DNA of 56,621 bases from a candidate division KSB1 bacterium (GCA_022566355.1 JADFJB010000012.1:1-56621), one strand, 5' to 3'. Positions 42,738-52,925 are shown, numbered from the stretch's first letter. Notes: generated by a model from the sequence alone, not told the origin. Program-made: numbers and translations.

Positions 42738-43295
42738 ATGAAATCCACCATAATTTATATTGATGGTGTCGGTCTGGTATTGTTCGAGAGAAGCTTGCGA
42801 GCTAAATATCTCAATATTTCTATAAAGCCTATCCATGGAATCCGGGTTGGTATTCCAATTGGGATTTCCATAAAAAAAGCAGAAGAGTTTGTTTATGCAA
42901 AGATCCCGTGGATTCGAAAACATCTAAAGAAAATTGAGCTTCAAAGTAAAAAGCAAAAGCCTCATTCTGCAACTATAGACCGTGAAATTGCAAAGAAGAC
43001 ATTAGTTTCTCGATTGGTTCAATTGGCTGCAAAACATGGTTTTCAATACAAAAAAGTATTCATAAAAACCCAGAAAACAAGATGGGGGAGTTGCTCGTCA
43101 AAAAATAATATTAACCTCAACATGAAGCTGACTCTATTACCTGCGGAATTAATGGATTATGTAATTGTGCATGAATTAGTACATACCCGCATAAAAAATC
43201 ACAGTAAGGAATTTTGGACAGAATTAGATAGATTTGTTAACAATGCCAGGGAATTGGATCGGAAACTTAAAAATTGGAGTATAGAATTGTTTTAA
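42738..43295 (+). CDS. YgjP/SprT-like metallopeptidase (DUF45)
   Basis: 185 residues from ATG 42738, chosen because GAGG lies 6 bases upstream; earlier in-frame starts exist at 42726 and 42711. The protein has the RWGSCSSKNNINLN segment and the zinc motif VIVHELVHTRIKNHSKEFW, both typical of the DUF45/YgjP metal-dependent hydrolase family. The family includes partners of type I restriction systems, but none is adjacent here. It is transcribed alone; its substrate is unknown. Confidence 0.8.
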   Translation: MKSTIIYIDGVGLVLFERSLRAKYLNISIKPIHGIRVGIPIGISIKKAEEFVYAKIPWIRKHLKKIELQSKKQKPHSATIDREIAKKTLVSRLVQLAAKHGFQYKKVFIKTQKTRWGSCSSKNNINLNMKLTLLPAELMDYVIVHELVHTRIKNHSKEFWTELDRFVNNARELDRKLKNWSIELF

Positions 43296-43360
43296 AGGAA
43301 TATCCTAATAATGCGTACTTATTCTTGCCACAGACTAACACAGCGCAGCCTTGGGCCGCA

Positions 43361-43567
43361 ACAAATTATTTAGCCACGGATTTTCACTGATTGACACGGA
43401 TAAAATCCGTTTAGAATAAAAAAATAAAAATCATTACATTCAATTTGAAATTGGTGGAAATGTTTTAAGTTCAAATAGTGAAATTTAAAGCTCCATTTAT
43501 TAAAACTTGTGCGCCTACTGGCGTATCCGTGTTTTATCCGCGCGAATCCGTGGCTAAATTATTGTTT
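43361..43567. mobile_element. MITE-like element with terminal inverted repeats
   Basis: A 207-bp non-coding stretch starts ACAAATTATTTAGCCACGGA and ends with the near reverse complement, AATCCGTGGCTAAATTATTGT. Sub-terminal GACACGGATAAAA and TATCCGTGTTTTATCC also pair. It lies immediately next to the broken end of a permease gene. Confidence 0.55.
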
Positions 43568-43604
43568 TTATTTAAAAGCCGTATTGTTTGTTGATCTGTG
43601 TGTA

Positions 43605-44003
43605 TTATCTTGGCCAAGCAAAACCTGTAGAATCGGTGTAAAATCCATTGTTTTCATAAAATCTTTTTTCTTCCCTGGACACCAAGGTCTGATTAAAAAA
43701 CATGAATCGAACCGATCGTTCGATTTCCGGTAAATCCTGATGCGCAGCCGGTCCCCAATGGCCAGGTATTTTTGCGATACCTTCAATACCACGCCCATAA
43801 GTATTTCCTGGGCTTCTCATGGCTAATCGGAAAATTCGGTTTGCATTTTCATGATATTTATCATAGCTGAGTTCATTCTGAACATAAAGAAGGGTCAAAA
43901 TACAGCAAGCCATTCCTACTGCTAAGCCAATAATATTTATCCAAGAATAGGCTCTATATTTCTTAAGATTTCTCAATGCAATGATTAAATAATTTTTAAG
44001 CAT
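43605..44003 (-). pseudogene. Truncated MacB/FtsX-type ABC permease
   Basis: 132 residues: the N-terminal transmembrane helix and start of the periplasmic domain (MLKNYLIIALRNLKKYRAYS, then GLAVGMACCILTLLYVQNEL and YDKYHENANRIFRLA), typical of the large permeases of about 800 residues common in the FCB group. The match ends at TDSTGF, after which a stop comes within 5 codons; the rest of the gene, including the other three helices, is missing. A MITE-like element ends 38 bp beyond. No matching ATPase gene is nearby. Confidence 0.8.
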
Positions 44004-44248
44004 AATTACTCCTGGATTATTAGGGAATCAAATCAATAAAATTTTTCTAATGATTAATGTGAACTAATTAAGCTACAGTTGATTGCAACGATTTATAGTA
44101 TAAAGTAGTAACTTTGGAGGACGTGATTTTTGAGGAAAGGTTACAGGAAAATTATTTTGAATAAATAAAGGCAGCACTAAGAATAAATTTGGATATTATC
44201 GTCTTCTAATGCAGCCTATATTTGAGCAAATGATAACTAACTAACTAA

Positions 44249-44563
44249 TCAATTTCCACCCAGCGGAAATGTGATTCCTCCCACTGCACCAAAAAAATCC
44301 GGATCATCGGTAATATTTAGTTCTGCTCCCTTTTGTGAATACATAGGCTGAAAGACAAGTTTGAGCTTTGGGCCTAAGCTAAAATTAAGAACACCGCCTA
44401 TCCCATAACCAGAGCGGGTGCCGGTGTCTACATTATCCTCTACATCGCTTACATCTACATCAGTGATGTTGAAACCACCAATAACACCAACGTTTATTTG
44501 GGCAAACGTTAGATTTGCAAAAATAAATCCGGAGCAGATTAATATAAGTGGTATTTTTTTCAT
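44249..44563 (-). CDS. Short outer membrane barrel-type protein, probably truncated
   Basis: 104 residues; signal peptide ending TFAQ, then NVGVIGGFNITDVDV, a GYGIGGVLNFSLGPKLKLVFQ strand pair and PMYSQKGAEL, matching the first strands of OMP_b-brl-type porin-family proteins (normally about 200 residues). The C-terminus PLGGN lacks the expected final aromatic residue. It may be a deleted version of a full barrel. An AGGAGG site precedes the ATG, so it can still be expressed. Confidence 0.55.
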   Translation of the reverse strand: MKKIPLILICSGFIFANLTFAQINVGVIGGFNITDVDVSDVEDNVDTGTRSGYGIGGVLNFSLGPKLKLVFQPMYSQKGAELNITDDPDFFGAVGGITFPLGGN

Positions 44564-44697
44564 AAAATGCCTCCTAATTTGTTGTAAGTAGTGAAAATTT
44601 AAGATTTGTACTATGACAATATTCTTTGCAATTTTTGATAAGTTTCGATTTCAATATTTATTTAGAATCATCAATATGCTATTTGTTGCATTATTTT

Positions 44698-45588
44698 TTA
44701 ATTGGAGTCCATAAGAAAAACGATTGCAGGTGTTAAATCTGTAATTGATTTTAACTTCCCGGCAATTTGATTTTTATTTGCTCCCCAGGTTATTGTCATT
44801 GCGGGGTTGCGAGTATGTGATTTCGTCGACAGGTCCTCAATATTACCATGGTCACTTGTGAGGATGACAATCGTTTCGGTCAGATCGATTCGATTAAGAA
44901 AATCGAAAACAAAACGGCCTAATTTTTGAATTTCTGCAATTGCAAGCGGCATATCCTGATTATGACCGGCTTTGTCTGATTTAAAATATTCATACAAGAT
45001 AAAATCATATCGATTCGTTGCCTCGGCAACAATTTCAGCAGCTTCTTCAGGTGTATAAACCGGCATTTCAAATCCTTTTTCGATCAAATCATAATTTGTG
45101 AAATCCTGGTAAATTGCCCGTTTTTGAATAATGTCTTCTAGTGTAAAAAAGGGTAAATTTGCGGCATGATTAGCGATTGTCGTTGCGGATAATCGTAAAA
45201 TTTCATTCTCTTCCAATTCAAAAAAAAGAGGGCGAAATGCATTTAAAAATGCAGGTTTTTTCCTTTTCTTTTTTAGTTTTAATAAAAGAGATTGTTTGAG
45301 CAATGCTTCCCGGAGGGTTTTATTCGGAAAGCCGCTGAGATGCCGGCCAAGTAATTGAGCAGAATTGATACCGGTTAATAATGCTGTTTGCCCGGTTGCG
45401 CTTTGGGGCAATCCGCTAATACCCATTGTTGCATCCAACTCTAACGAAATTCCATCAAAGGGTAGAAAGTTTGGACGACTATTTTGGAATATTTGGAAAA
45501 TTCCGGTTTCATCGAAGCAGCAAGGATTGGTTTCTTTATCCTGTCTCCCGATTCCCAGACCATCTACAAATAAGAAAACAACTTTCAT
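44698..45588 (-). CDS. Phosphoglycerate-mutase-like metalloenzyme (alkaline phosphatase superfamily)
   Basis: 296 residues. The N-terminus VVFLFVDGLGIG carries the first metal-binding Asp; QSATGQTALLTG has the catalytic Ser/Thr; and TSDHGNIEDLSTKSHTRNP has the second metal site, as in independent phosphoglycerate mutase. The protein is shorter than true iPGM (about 510) because the inserted phosphatase-transfer domain is absent, so it is more likely a phosphatase or phosphopentomutase-like metalloenzyme. It follows era by 3 bp and is surely co-transcribed. Confidence 0.8.
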   Translation of the reverse strand: MKVVFLFVDGLGIGRQDKETNPCCFDETGIFQIFQNSRPNFLPFDGISLELDATMGISGLPQSATGQTALLTGINSAQLLGRHLSGFPNKTLREALLKQSLLLKLKKKRKKPAFLNAFRPLFFELEENEILRLSATTIANHAANLPFFTLEDIIQKRAIYQDFTNYDLIEKGFEMPVYTPEEAAEIVAEATNRYDFILYEYFKSDKAGHNQDMPLAIAEIQKLGRFVFDFLNRIDLTETIVILTSDHGNIEDLSTKSHTRNPAMTITWGANKNQIAGKLKSITDLTPAIVFLMDSN

Positions 45589-45591
45589 ATA

Positions 45592-46521
45592 TTACTTTCT
45601 GGGAAGTTTTGAACCATAACCAAATTCACGAATAGCATTTGCGTCTCTTCGCCACCTTAGTTTTACTTTAACCCACAACTTTAAAAATACCGGACGCTGT
45701 AAAAAAGATTCAATATCTTTACGTGCGGATTCACCAATTTTCTTTAACGCCACACCATTTTTGCCGATCAGAATTCCTTTTTGGCTGGTTCTTTCAACAA
45801 AAATGATTGCGCTAATGACGTCTTTTTTCCCTTCTTGTTCGTGAAATTCATCAATCACTACAGTGGTTGAATAAGGAATTTCTTCTCCATAAAATTCAAA
45901 AATTTTCTCACGAATCACTTCAGAAACGATAAAACGTTCCGGGTGTTCAGTTAACATTTCGGGTGGATAGTAGGGTGGACTTTCCGGCAACCGTGCCACA
46001 ATTTCTGCGACAACGATTTCCAGGCCATCTTTATTTAAAGCAGAAATGGGAATTATTACCGAACTTTCGAAAGTTTCTGAGATTTGCTGGATCAAAGGCA
46101 ATAGGCGGCCTTTTTTTACTAAATCAATTTTATTGATCAAAATCAAAATTGGTTTTTTTATGGATTTAAATCCATCCAGGATTAATTCATCTTCCATTCT
46201 CAACTTATCCGAAGCCTCAATCATAAATAAAACCAGATCGGAATCCTCCATTGCCGTTTTTACGGAACCCATCATAAATTCCTGAAGCAAGTATTGTGGT
46301 TTAATCATTCCAGGTGTATCCAGGAACAATATTTGGAAATTATCACTGGAGTGTATTCCCAATATCCGATGTCTTGTCGTCTGGGATTTTGGCGATGTTA
46401 TTGAAAGTTTAATCCCCAATACCTGGTTTAAGAATGTTGACTTACCAACATTCGGACGACCGAGAATACTTACATAGCCTGCTTTATGTTTTGTTTGGTC
46501 ATTGATTTGATTATTATTCAT
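45592..46521 (-). CDS. era: GTPase Era
   Basis: 309 residues, the normal length. GTPase motifs are G1 GRPNVGKST, G2 SQTTRHRILGI, G3 LDTPGMI and G4 NKIDLVKK, followed by a C-terminal KH domain with GKNGVALKKIGESARKDIE. Era binds 16S rRNA near its 3' end and helps assemble the 30S subunit. It lies in a minus-strand group coaE, histidine kinase, era, phosphatase-like enzyme. Confidence 0.97.
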   Translation of the reverse strand: MNNNQINDQTKHKAGYVSILGRPNVGKSTFLNQVLGIKLSITSPKSQTTRHRILGIHSSDNFQILFLDTPGMIKPQYLLQEFMMGSVKTAMEDSDLVLFMIEASDKLRMEDELILDGFKSIKKPILILINKIDLVKKGRLLPLIQQISETFESSVIIPISALNKDGLEIVVAEIVARLPESPPYYPPEMLTEHPERFIVSEVIREKIFEFYGEEIPYSTTVVIDEFHEQEGKKDVISAIIFVERTSQKGILIGKNGVALKKIGESARKDIESFLQRPVFLKLWVKVKLRWRRDANAIREFGYGSKLPRK

Positions 46522-46553
46522 TTGGATTTTTGTTTTCCCTTTGGTCTATGATC

Positions 46554-47753
46554 CTACAAATAAACTCTCATTGTAGTACCTGTTTCCGGCCCGGTTTCTT
46601 TAAGCAATATCCTACCATTATGATATTCTTCCACAATACGTTTTGCTAGGTTTAAACCTAAACCCCAACCCCGTTTTTTGGTGCTGAACCCTGGTCTGAA
46701 AATATCATCTTTATTTTTATTTGCGATTCCTCGTCCATTGTCAATTATATCTACATAAATATTGTAACCCTTTTTATCAGACATGCCTGAAATAATCCGG
46801 ATTAAACCCTGGTCATGGTTGATGGAATCAACTGCATTTTTGACAAGATTTTCGAATACCCATTCCATCAAATCGACGTTTATAGGTATGGTTGGAATGT
46901 CTTGCAACTCGTCCTCAATTCTGATCTTCTTATTCATTTGTGGAATTCGTCTACACATATACGTCGACACAGTGGTCAATATTTTATTTACGTCATGGGG
47001 CTTTAAATCTGATTGTGAGCCGATTTGAGAGAACCGCTCCGCTACTTTCCTGAGACGGTCAGCATCCAGTTCCATTTCTTCAATAACTTTTATCGTTTTT
47101 GGGCGATTGTAAGATCTTTCACGAATTATTTCGATCCATCCCATTAAAGAGGAAAGCGGCGTCCCGAGCTGATGGGCGGTTTCCTTTGCCATACCTACCC
47201 ATAGAAATCGTTCTTCGCTCTTTTTAATGGTGCTAAATCCAATAAAACCCACCAAAATAAATAGGGTTACCAAACCAATCTGAATATAAGGCAGCCAGCG
47301 CAAACGGTTAATTGTGGTTGAATCTCCATAGTAGAGGTAACCCAGAATCTGATTGCCATGGGTTGCATCTACATACTCAATTGGAATAGGATTGGCAACT
47401 GTACTCATTCTTTCCTTGATGCGATTAACATATTCAAGATTTTCAGGTGTCTTTTGCGAATCAATATCTCCTATTCCTTTCCAGGCTAGTGGGTTTTTTT
47501 GTTGATCAGTATGTATAATTGGGAAATAGGTGCGTTTTATGATTTCTTCAAAAATGAAACTGACATCTGAATTTGTTTCTGCAGCTGCACTGGCGTAAAA
47601 GCCAGCATAATATTGTAAGATATTACGGGATTCGTCGCGAAGGTCATCGACCATCTTATCCGTGTAATACAATAATCCCACGATGATTATGAGGGCAATC
47701 CCTAATAGGATACCCTTAAATTTTCCCTTAGTCTCATAAAATTCAGTCTGCAT
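46554..47753 (-). CDS. Membrane sensor histidine kinase
   Basis: 399 residues. Two transmembrane helices (about 14-30 and 158-175) flank a periplasmic sensor domain of about 125 residues. A dimerisation domain with the variant H-box AKETAHQLGTPLSSLMGW follows, then an HATPase domain with ENLVKNAVDSI, DNGRGIANK and GWGLGLNLAKRIV. The HQLGTPLSS type of H-box is common in Bacteroidota-like kinases. The stop is 32 bp before era and the start overlaps coaE by 11 bp. No response regulator is adjacent. Confidence 0.9.
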   Translation of the reverse strand: MQTEFYETKGKFKGILLGIALIIIVGLLYYTDKMVDDLRDESRNILQYYAGFYASAAAETNSDVSFIFEEIIKRTYFPIIHTDQQKNPLAWKGIGDIDSQKTPENLEYVNRIKERMSTVANPIPIEYVDATHGNQILGYLYYGDSTTINRLRWLPYIQIGLVTLFILVGFIGFSTIKKSEERFLWVGMAKETAHQLGTPLSSLMGWIEIIRERSYNRPKTIKVIEEMELDADRLRKVAERFSQIGSQSDLKPHDVNKILTTVSTYMCRRIPQMNKKIRIEDELQDIPTIPINVDLMEWVFENLVKNAVDSINHDQGLIRIISGMSDKKGYNIYVDIIDNGRGIANKNKDDIFRPGFSTKKRGWGLGLNLAKRIVEEYHNGRILLKETGPETGTTMRVYL

Positions 47754-48393
47754 TTGACTCCCATTTCCTCATAATGTTTGTGAAAACGGATTGAACGTGT
47801 TTATTCAAACTTTTAACCTGGTTATTGTTATCTATATTAAAATCCGCTCTTTTTATTTTTTTTTCAAGTGGAATTTGGCGAGAAAGCCTATCTTGAATTT
47901 CTTCCCGGCTTAAGCCATTGCGTTGTTGTACGCGTTGAATACACGCCTCTATATCTGACGAAACAACCACTATGAAATCGAGATGGGTATATAGATCGGT
48001 CTCATAGATTAAAGGAGAGTCAATGATGATCAGCGCAACTTCCGCCAATTCTTGCTGAACTTCGACGAAGTTCCACATTTGTTTTCTTACATGAGGATGA
48101 ACTATGCTGTTTAATTGTCGAAGTTTGCTTTCGCTGCTAAAAACGATATTGGCAAGTTTTTTCCGATCCAGGATTCCATTGGAATCAAAAATCTGGTTGC
48201 CGAAAGTTTCTCCAATTCTCGAAATTATTTCCACATCTTCAGTTGATTTACGGGCTGCAACATCTGCATCAAAAATTGCTGCGCCTAACTTTCCGAATAA
48301 CCGACTGACCGTAGTTTTTCCGCTGCCAATGATTCCCGTAACACCGACCAGAGGTTTGCTTCTCTTCACCGAGCTACTGTAAATTTTCCCCAA
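47743..48393 (-). CDS. coaE: Dephospho-CoA kinase
   Basis: 216 residues with a TTG start, supported by AAGGAG 5 bases upstream. The P-loop is GVTGIIGSGKTTVSRLF; DADVAAR, LDRKKLANIVF, LNSIVHPHVR and DSPLIYE complete the CoaE pattern. It phosphorylates the 3' hydroxyl of dephospho-CoA, the last step of coenzyme A synthesis. Its last 11 bases overlap the histidine kinase gene. Confidence 0.95.
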   Translation of the reverse strand: MGKIYSSSVKRSKPLVGVTGIIGSGKTTVSRLFGKLGAAIFDADVAARKSTEDVEIISRIGETFGNQIFDSNGILDRKKLANIVFSSESKLRQLNSIVHPHVRKQMWNFVEVQQELAEVALIIIDSPLIYETDLYTHLDFIVVVSSDIEACIQRVQQRNGLSREEIQDRLSRQIPLEKKIKRADFNIDNNNQVKSLNKHVQSVFTNIMRKWESNAD

Positions 48394-48644
48394 TCTGACT
48401 CCTTTTCATTATAATTGCAAAATAAATAGATACCGGATGGAAATGGATTCCCTTGCCGGTAACGAATTTCCCATTTAAATAGAATCCGTTAAAATCAATG
48501 ATAATCCGTAAATAAAAATTGTGGTTATTTAAGCCCATCGAATTGATAAGTGAATCCTCTTTTAAACAGGTTTTTAACAACTAAAAATATTGGATTTAAA
48601 CAAGTGATTCCACAGCAAAAAAGCGTATAAGCTGCGTGAGGATT

Positions 48645-49868
48645 TCAATCATAAATCAAATACTTCTGGCGAACCTTCATAAATTCCTCCAGCTCTTCCT
48701 GCCAGGAAGCCAAAATCTCGTCAGCGGATTTACCCGCAATTAACGCTTTTCGAACCTGGTCAGTACCATAGGCACGATCGAAACTTGCTGTTCGGTTGGA
48801 TTCATCGAAATAATCATGCTCAGGAAATAAATCCCGGATTGCAGCAAGCAGCCGGATTTCCGTATCTATCGGTTTAAATTTTTTATAATCCCGGATATGC
48901 AATTGCACACCGCCGCAGCGCTCCTGAACAAAACGAAGGTAATATGGCCGGAAAAACAACGGCCGGAAATACACACCCGGAAGGTCCAATTCATTCATAA
49001 CATTTGCCAGGTTTTCACCATCGATCCAGGGTGCGCCACACAATTCAAAAGGCTGGGGTGTTCCAACCCCGGGAGACAAGGTTTCTAATTCACCGAATCC
49101 GCCTGTGGCGGCAATATAAAAGCAGGTTTCGGGGTGGGGAACATGCGGTGAAGTTGGGATCCAGGTTAAACCGGTTTCCTGAAAAATCATATTTCGTCGC
49201 CAGTTTTTCATGGGAACAATTGTTAGCTCACAGTTAATCTCAAACTCTTCATTGAATAGTTTGGCCAATTCTCCAACTGTCATGCCGTGGATATATGGGA
49301 TCGGGTAAAGTCCGATTCCTGATTTGAATTCGGGTTTCAAAACGGCACCTTCGACTAGAGTCCCCCCTAACGGATTCGGACGGTCTAACACAACGAAGGG
49401 AATATTTTGTTCTTTGGCAGCCTCCATTGCCCGGGACATCGTGTAAATATAAGTATAGGGTCTAATGCCGATATCCTGGATGTTGAAAAGAAGGATATCG
49501 ACGTTTACAAGCATTTCGGGAGTTGGCTTGAAGGTTTTTCCATACAAGCTGTAAACCGGCACTCCTGTTTTTGGATCTTTATCGTCTGCAATTTTATGAC
49601 CAGCCATGACATCTCCACGCACGCCATGTTCCGGTCCAAACAGGGCGGTTAACTCAAACCTGCCATCCGCATACAACAAATCGATGTCGGATTGCAAAGA
49701 ACTGCTGACGCCTGATGGGTTGGTAATCAATCCAATTCTTTTTCCTTCTATCAGGGGTGAGAATTCTTCCACCAATCGGTCGATTCCGAGAATGACAGGT
49801 TTGTTTTCCGTAGTTCCGCAAGCAGCAAAGAATAGTAGCGTTAGAATTGCTGTGAGCCATTTGTCCAT
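48645..49868 (-). CDS. namZ: NamZ-like exo-beta-N-acetylmuramidase lipoprotein (DUF1343)
   Basis: 407 residues; signal peptide with lipobox LFFAAC (Cys near 17). The DUF1343 pattern is complete: GKRIGLITNPSGVSS, LTALFGPEHGVRGD, VPVYSLYGKTFKPT, FNIQDIGIRPYTYIYTM, VVLDRPNPLGG, WIPTSPHVPHPET, SPGVGTPQPFELCGAPWID. NamZ removes terminal N-acetylmuramic acid from peptidoglycan fragments in cell-wall recycling. It stands alone on the minus strand, with 270 bp of non-coding sequence before the divergent gene at 50140. Confidence 0.9.
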   Translation of the reverse strand: MDKWLTAILTLLFFAACGTTENKPVILGIDRLVEEFSPLIEGKRIGLITNPSGVSSSLQSDIDLLYADGRFELTALFGPEHGVRGDVMAGHKIADDKDPKTGVPVYSLYGKTFKPTPEMLVNVDILLFNIQDIGIRPYTYIYTMSRAMEAAKEQNIPFVVLDRPNPLGGTLVEGAVLKPEFKSGIGLYPIPYIHGMTVGELAKLFNEEFEINCELTIVPMKNWRRNMIFQETGLTWIPTSPHVPHPETCFYIAATGGFGELETLSPGVGTPQPFELCGAPWIDGENLANVMNELDLPGVYFRPLFFRPYYLRFVQERCGGVQLHIRDYKKFKPIDTEIRLLAAIRDLFPEHDYFDESNRTASFDRAYGTDQVRKALIAGKSADEILASWQEELEEFMKVRQKYLIYD

Positions 49869-50139
49869 TATTTTCTTCCTTGTTATTCTATTAACTCCAT
49901 GTAACTTCGATATTCAATCATTGTTTTTTGTTGTTAAAACAAGAAATTCAATTCTTGTTAATTTTAATAATAATAGTAAACTACAATTAAATAATTTGTA
50001 GGACAGAAATCCCTATTTTTTATTGTCACTTTATGGACCTGTTTTCTACATTTCTTTATGATCAACCCTATTAAAGTTTAATTTTGCAATGTATTAAATT
50101 GAATGATTATTAAAAAACTACCTAAGAAATGGAGGAAGT

Positions 50140-51810
50140 ATGAGCAAGCATTTAGGATTACTTTTCACTCTCCTGATATTTGGATTTGCATGCAGTCAGT
50201 ATGAAGGTCCAAATATGAAAAGGTTCGATGACCCTGAATTTATCCAATCGAAATTAAAAAAATATGCACCTGTAGAATTGAGGGTTGCAAAATATGAACT
50301 GAATGAAAATCAACTCAATATTCTAAAACACTTAGTGAAGGCCGCCCAGGCCATCGATGATATATTTTGGCAGCAGAGTTATAGCCAGTCCTTGTCAATG
50401 AGACAAGAGTTAATCAATTCGACCAAAGCAGTCGACAAAGATTATCTGCACTTTTTGAAAATCAATTATGGCCCATTCGACCGGCAGGATAATGAAAATC
50501 CATTTATCGGAATTGCAGAGAAGCCGCCTGGCGCCGGATTCTACCCTGAAGATATGACTAAACAGGAATTCGAACAATTTGTACAGGATCATCCTGATCT
50601 GAAAGATCAATTCTATTTATTAAATACTATAATCAAAAGAGAAAATGCATCTCTGGTTGCTGTACCCTACGAACAGGAATATCGTGCCAATTTGGAAGTG
50701 GCTTCTAATCATCTTCAACTGGCAGCTGAAATGACATCCGACAGTTTGTTTAAAAAATATCTAAACTTACGTGCCGACGCTTTATTGTCAGGTGAGTTTT
50801 TTAACAGCGATATGGTCTGGATGGAATTGGTGGAGAACGAACTGGATATTGTGATTGGCCCTATAGAGACTTATGAAGATCAACTACTTGGCTTGAAAGC
50901 GTCTTATGAAGGGATCGTGTTGATTCGAGATATGAAAGAAACTGAACGAATGGACAAATATGTAAAATCGATGAATCAACTTGAATACCGGTTGCCCGTA
51001 CCCAGGATGTTTAAAAAAGCAAGTGTGGCACAGCAAGCTCCTATTGGAGTATTCAATACAATCTTTACTTCAGGCGATGCGAACCTGGCGGTGAAAAGTA
51101 TAGCATTCTCACTGCCTAATGATGAACGAGTGAGAGAGTTAAAAGGTGCGCGCACAGTTCAGGAAAAAAATATAATCCTGGCTAAATACGAGAAAATACT
51201 CGTACCAATAGCCGCTCGTGTTTTGGCCGATGAAATTCTGCCATTCGTTGACGGTGATGCATTTTTCACCAACACCCTTCTTCATGAATTGGCCCATCCG
51301 TTGGGTTTGAATTATGTCAGAGGGAAAAATGGGGTAACCGTACGTGAAGCGCTAAAAGAAACCTACTCGCCCATCGAAGAGGCAAAGGCAGATATCGTAG
51401 GACTGTTCAATGTGGGTTATTTTGTTCTAATTGGCGTACTCCCTTCTGATTTTGAGCAGAAGGCTTATGTAACATTTATCGCATCTATCTTTCGCTCAGT
51501 TCGATTCGGGGCCACTGAAGCCCATGCAAAAGCAAACATGATTGCGTTTAACTACCTGGTGAATGAAAAAGCCATCTTATTTGATCCCGCAACTAAACGC
51601 TACAATATTAATTTCAAACGAATGCGAAACGCTGTGAAAAAGCTAGCGGCCGACCTGCTGATGATCGAAGGTGATGGCAATTATGAAAAAGCAAGCCAAT
51701 GGTTGGCTGATTTGGCGACCATCCCTGCCGAAACCCAGGCCATCATAGATGGGCTTTCTGATATTCCGGTTGATTTGGAATTTATATTTGATGCGAGTTT
51801 GTTTGAGTGA
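50140..51810 (+). CDS. M49 (dipeptidyl-peptidase III)-like zinc peptidase lipoprotein
   Basis: 556 residues; lipobox IFGFAC (Cys near 18). The zinc site is LLHELAHPLG (about 385-394), followed by KETYSPIEEAKADIVGLFNV, supplying the third ligand (Glu of EEAKAD). This spacing matches the bacterial M49-related family, although classical DPP III has HExxGH. It probably trims peptides in the periplasm. Signal, GGAGGAAG ribosome binding site and a monocistronic layout are clear. Confidence 0.75.
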   Translation: MSKHLGLLFTLLIFGFACSQYEGPNMKRFDDPEFIQSKLKKYAPVELRVAKYELNENQLNILKHLVKAAQAIDDIFWQQSYSQSLSMRQELINSTKAVDKDYLHFLKINYGPFDRQDNENPFIGIAEKPPGAGFYPEDMTKQEFEQFVQDHPDLKDQFYLLNTIIKRENASLVAVPYEQEYRANLEVASNHLQLAAEMTSDSLFKKYLNLRADALLSGEFFNSDMVWMELVENELDIVIGPIETYEDQLLGLKASYEGIVLIRDMKETERMDKYVKSMNQLEYRLPVPRMFKKASVAQQAPIGVFNTIFTSGDANLAVKSIAFSLPNDERVRELKGARTVQEKNIILAKYEKILVPIAARVLADEILPFVDGDAFFTNTLLHELAHPLGLNYVRGKNGVTVREALKETYSPIEEAKADIVGLFNVGYFVLIGVLPSDFEQKAYVTFIASIFRSVRFGATEAHAKANMIAFNYLVNEKAILFDPATKRYNINFKRMRNAVKKLAADLLMIEGDGNYEKASQWLADLATIPAETQAIIDGLSDIPVDLEFIFDASLFE

Positions 51811-52093
51811 AACACAAAGTTTTTTTCCGAAATAATATTAATTCATTAATTCTGTGTTATAGTGGTCAAATGGAATAATTTATTTAAATTTCGATAAGAT
51901 TCACTAACCAACTGAATATTTAATTTTACGATTCCTTTCTTAAAGTATTATCCTAGCCAAAGTAATTCTATCCATCTGCGTTTAAGGTTTAAAACATTTT
52001 TAATTCTCATTATCAAGTTCGAATTTTATTTACCGATATAAAGAATCAGAAGGAACAGCTTAAACTTTAATCCATTAAAAGGAGGTTTTCACC

Positions 52094-52786
52094 ATGTCAA
52101 TTCGTAAGTTATTCGCTTTATCTATGGTCGGTTTGATGTTTGGGGTCGGGTGTTTTAATCAAAGTAATCCGGTGGGAGAAGATACAGTCATTCCGTCAAT
52201 TCCGAATATCGTTTTCAATGGACCAATATCCAATAATATACCCGCCAATCTCCAACAATTTATTGGCCTTTTTAATGGAAACGCATCAATAGGGTTGAAT
52301 TACCTTAATTTGGCAATTTTTACAAGTCCCAGTGTCGACGAGAATAGCTTTTCATGGGAAGTCACTTGGGATCAAGTTACGGCGAATATACTCGCAGAGA
52401 AGAACTCCGATGGCTCGGTAGATTGGCAGGTTACCGTGAATGGCAGCGATAATAATGTAACCTATACAAATTGGGTTGCTTTGAAAGGTGTCGCTCAATT
52501 AGATGGCAATACCGGTGTGTGGAGTATTTATTCGGAAAATTCAACGACAAAATCTGCAGAGTTCACCTGGGTTGTTGACGGCAACAATAATAAGAATGGC
52601 ACTCTAGAATTGTTTGCTACAAATCAAATCTACGAATTGCTCAATAATTCCGACAAATCAGGATCGCTGGTATTAAAAGAAAACAACGTAAAAGTGTATG
52701 AAGCGCAGTGGAATACCGATGGGACCGGAACATGGACATCCTGGGATGCCCAAGGTAACCAAACCGATACGGGCAACTGGAACTAG
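52094..52786 (+). CDS. Lipoprotein of unknown function, beta-rich
   Basis: 230 residues; lipobox MFGVGC (Cys near 20). The mature part has many short strands with Asn, Thr and Trp (SWEVTWDQVTANILAEK; VYEAQWNTDGTGTWTSWDA), suggesting a beta-sandwich or lipocalin-like fold. I do not recognise a family. A strong GGAGG site lies before the ATG and a terminator follows at 52886. Confidence 0.6.
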   Translation: MSIRKLFALSMVGLMFGVGCFNQSNPVGEDTVIPSIPNIVFNGPISNNIPANLQQFIGLFNGNASIGLNYLNLAIFTSPSVDENSFSWEVTWDQVTANILAEKNSDGSVDWQVTVNGSDNNVTYTNWVALKGVAQLDGNTGVWSIYSENSTTKSAEFTWVVDGNNNKNGTLELFATNQIYELLNNSDKSGSLVLKENNVKVYEAQWNTDGTGTWTSWDAQGNQTDTGNWN

Positions 52787-52885
52787 TATTTATAAGCCTT
52801 CTTTTTAATTGACAATTATGGGAAAAATTACTTATTTGTAAAAGGTCAAAATTTATTTTTGAGGTTTTTTGCAATTATCAAAATT

Positions 52886-52925
52886 TAAGTGCGGTTGGTT
52901 TTAAGTAGCTAACTGCACTTTTTTA
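52886..52925 (+). terminator. Intrinsic terminator
   Basis: AAGTGCGGTTGG and CTAACTGCACTT form a 12-bp stem with two mismatches and an 11-nt loop, followed by TTTTTTA. It lies 100 bp after the lipoprotein gene. Confidence 0.65.

Noticed and set aside
44698-45588. True 2,3-bisphosphoglycerate-independent phosphoglycerate mutase
   Set aside because: It is only 296 residues and lacks the large inserted domain, so the mutase activity is not supported.
48374-48580. Minus-strand frame of 68 codons upstream of coaE
   Set aside because: No recognisable family or ribosome binding site; it overlaps the coaE start region.
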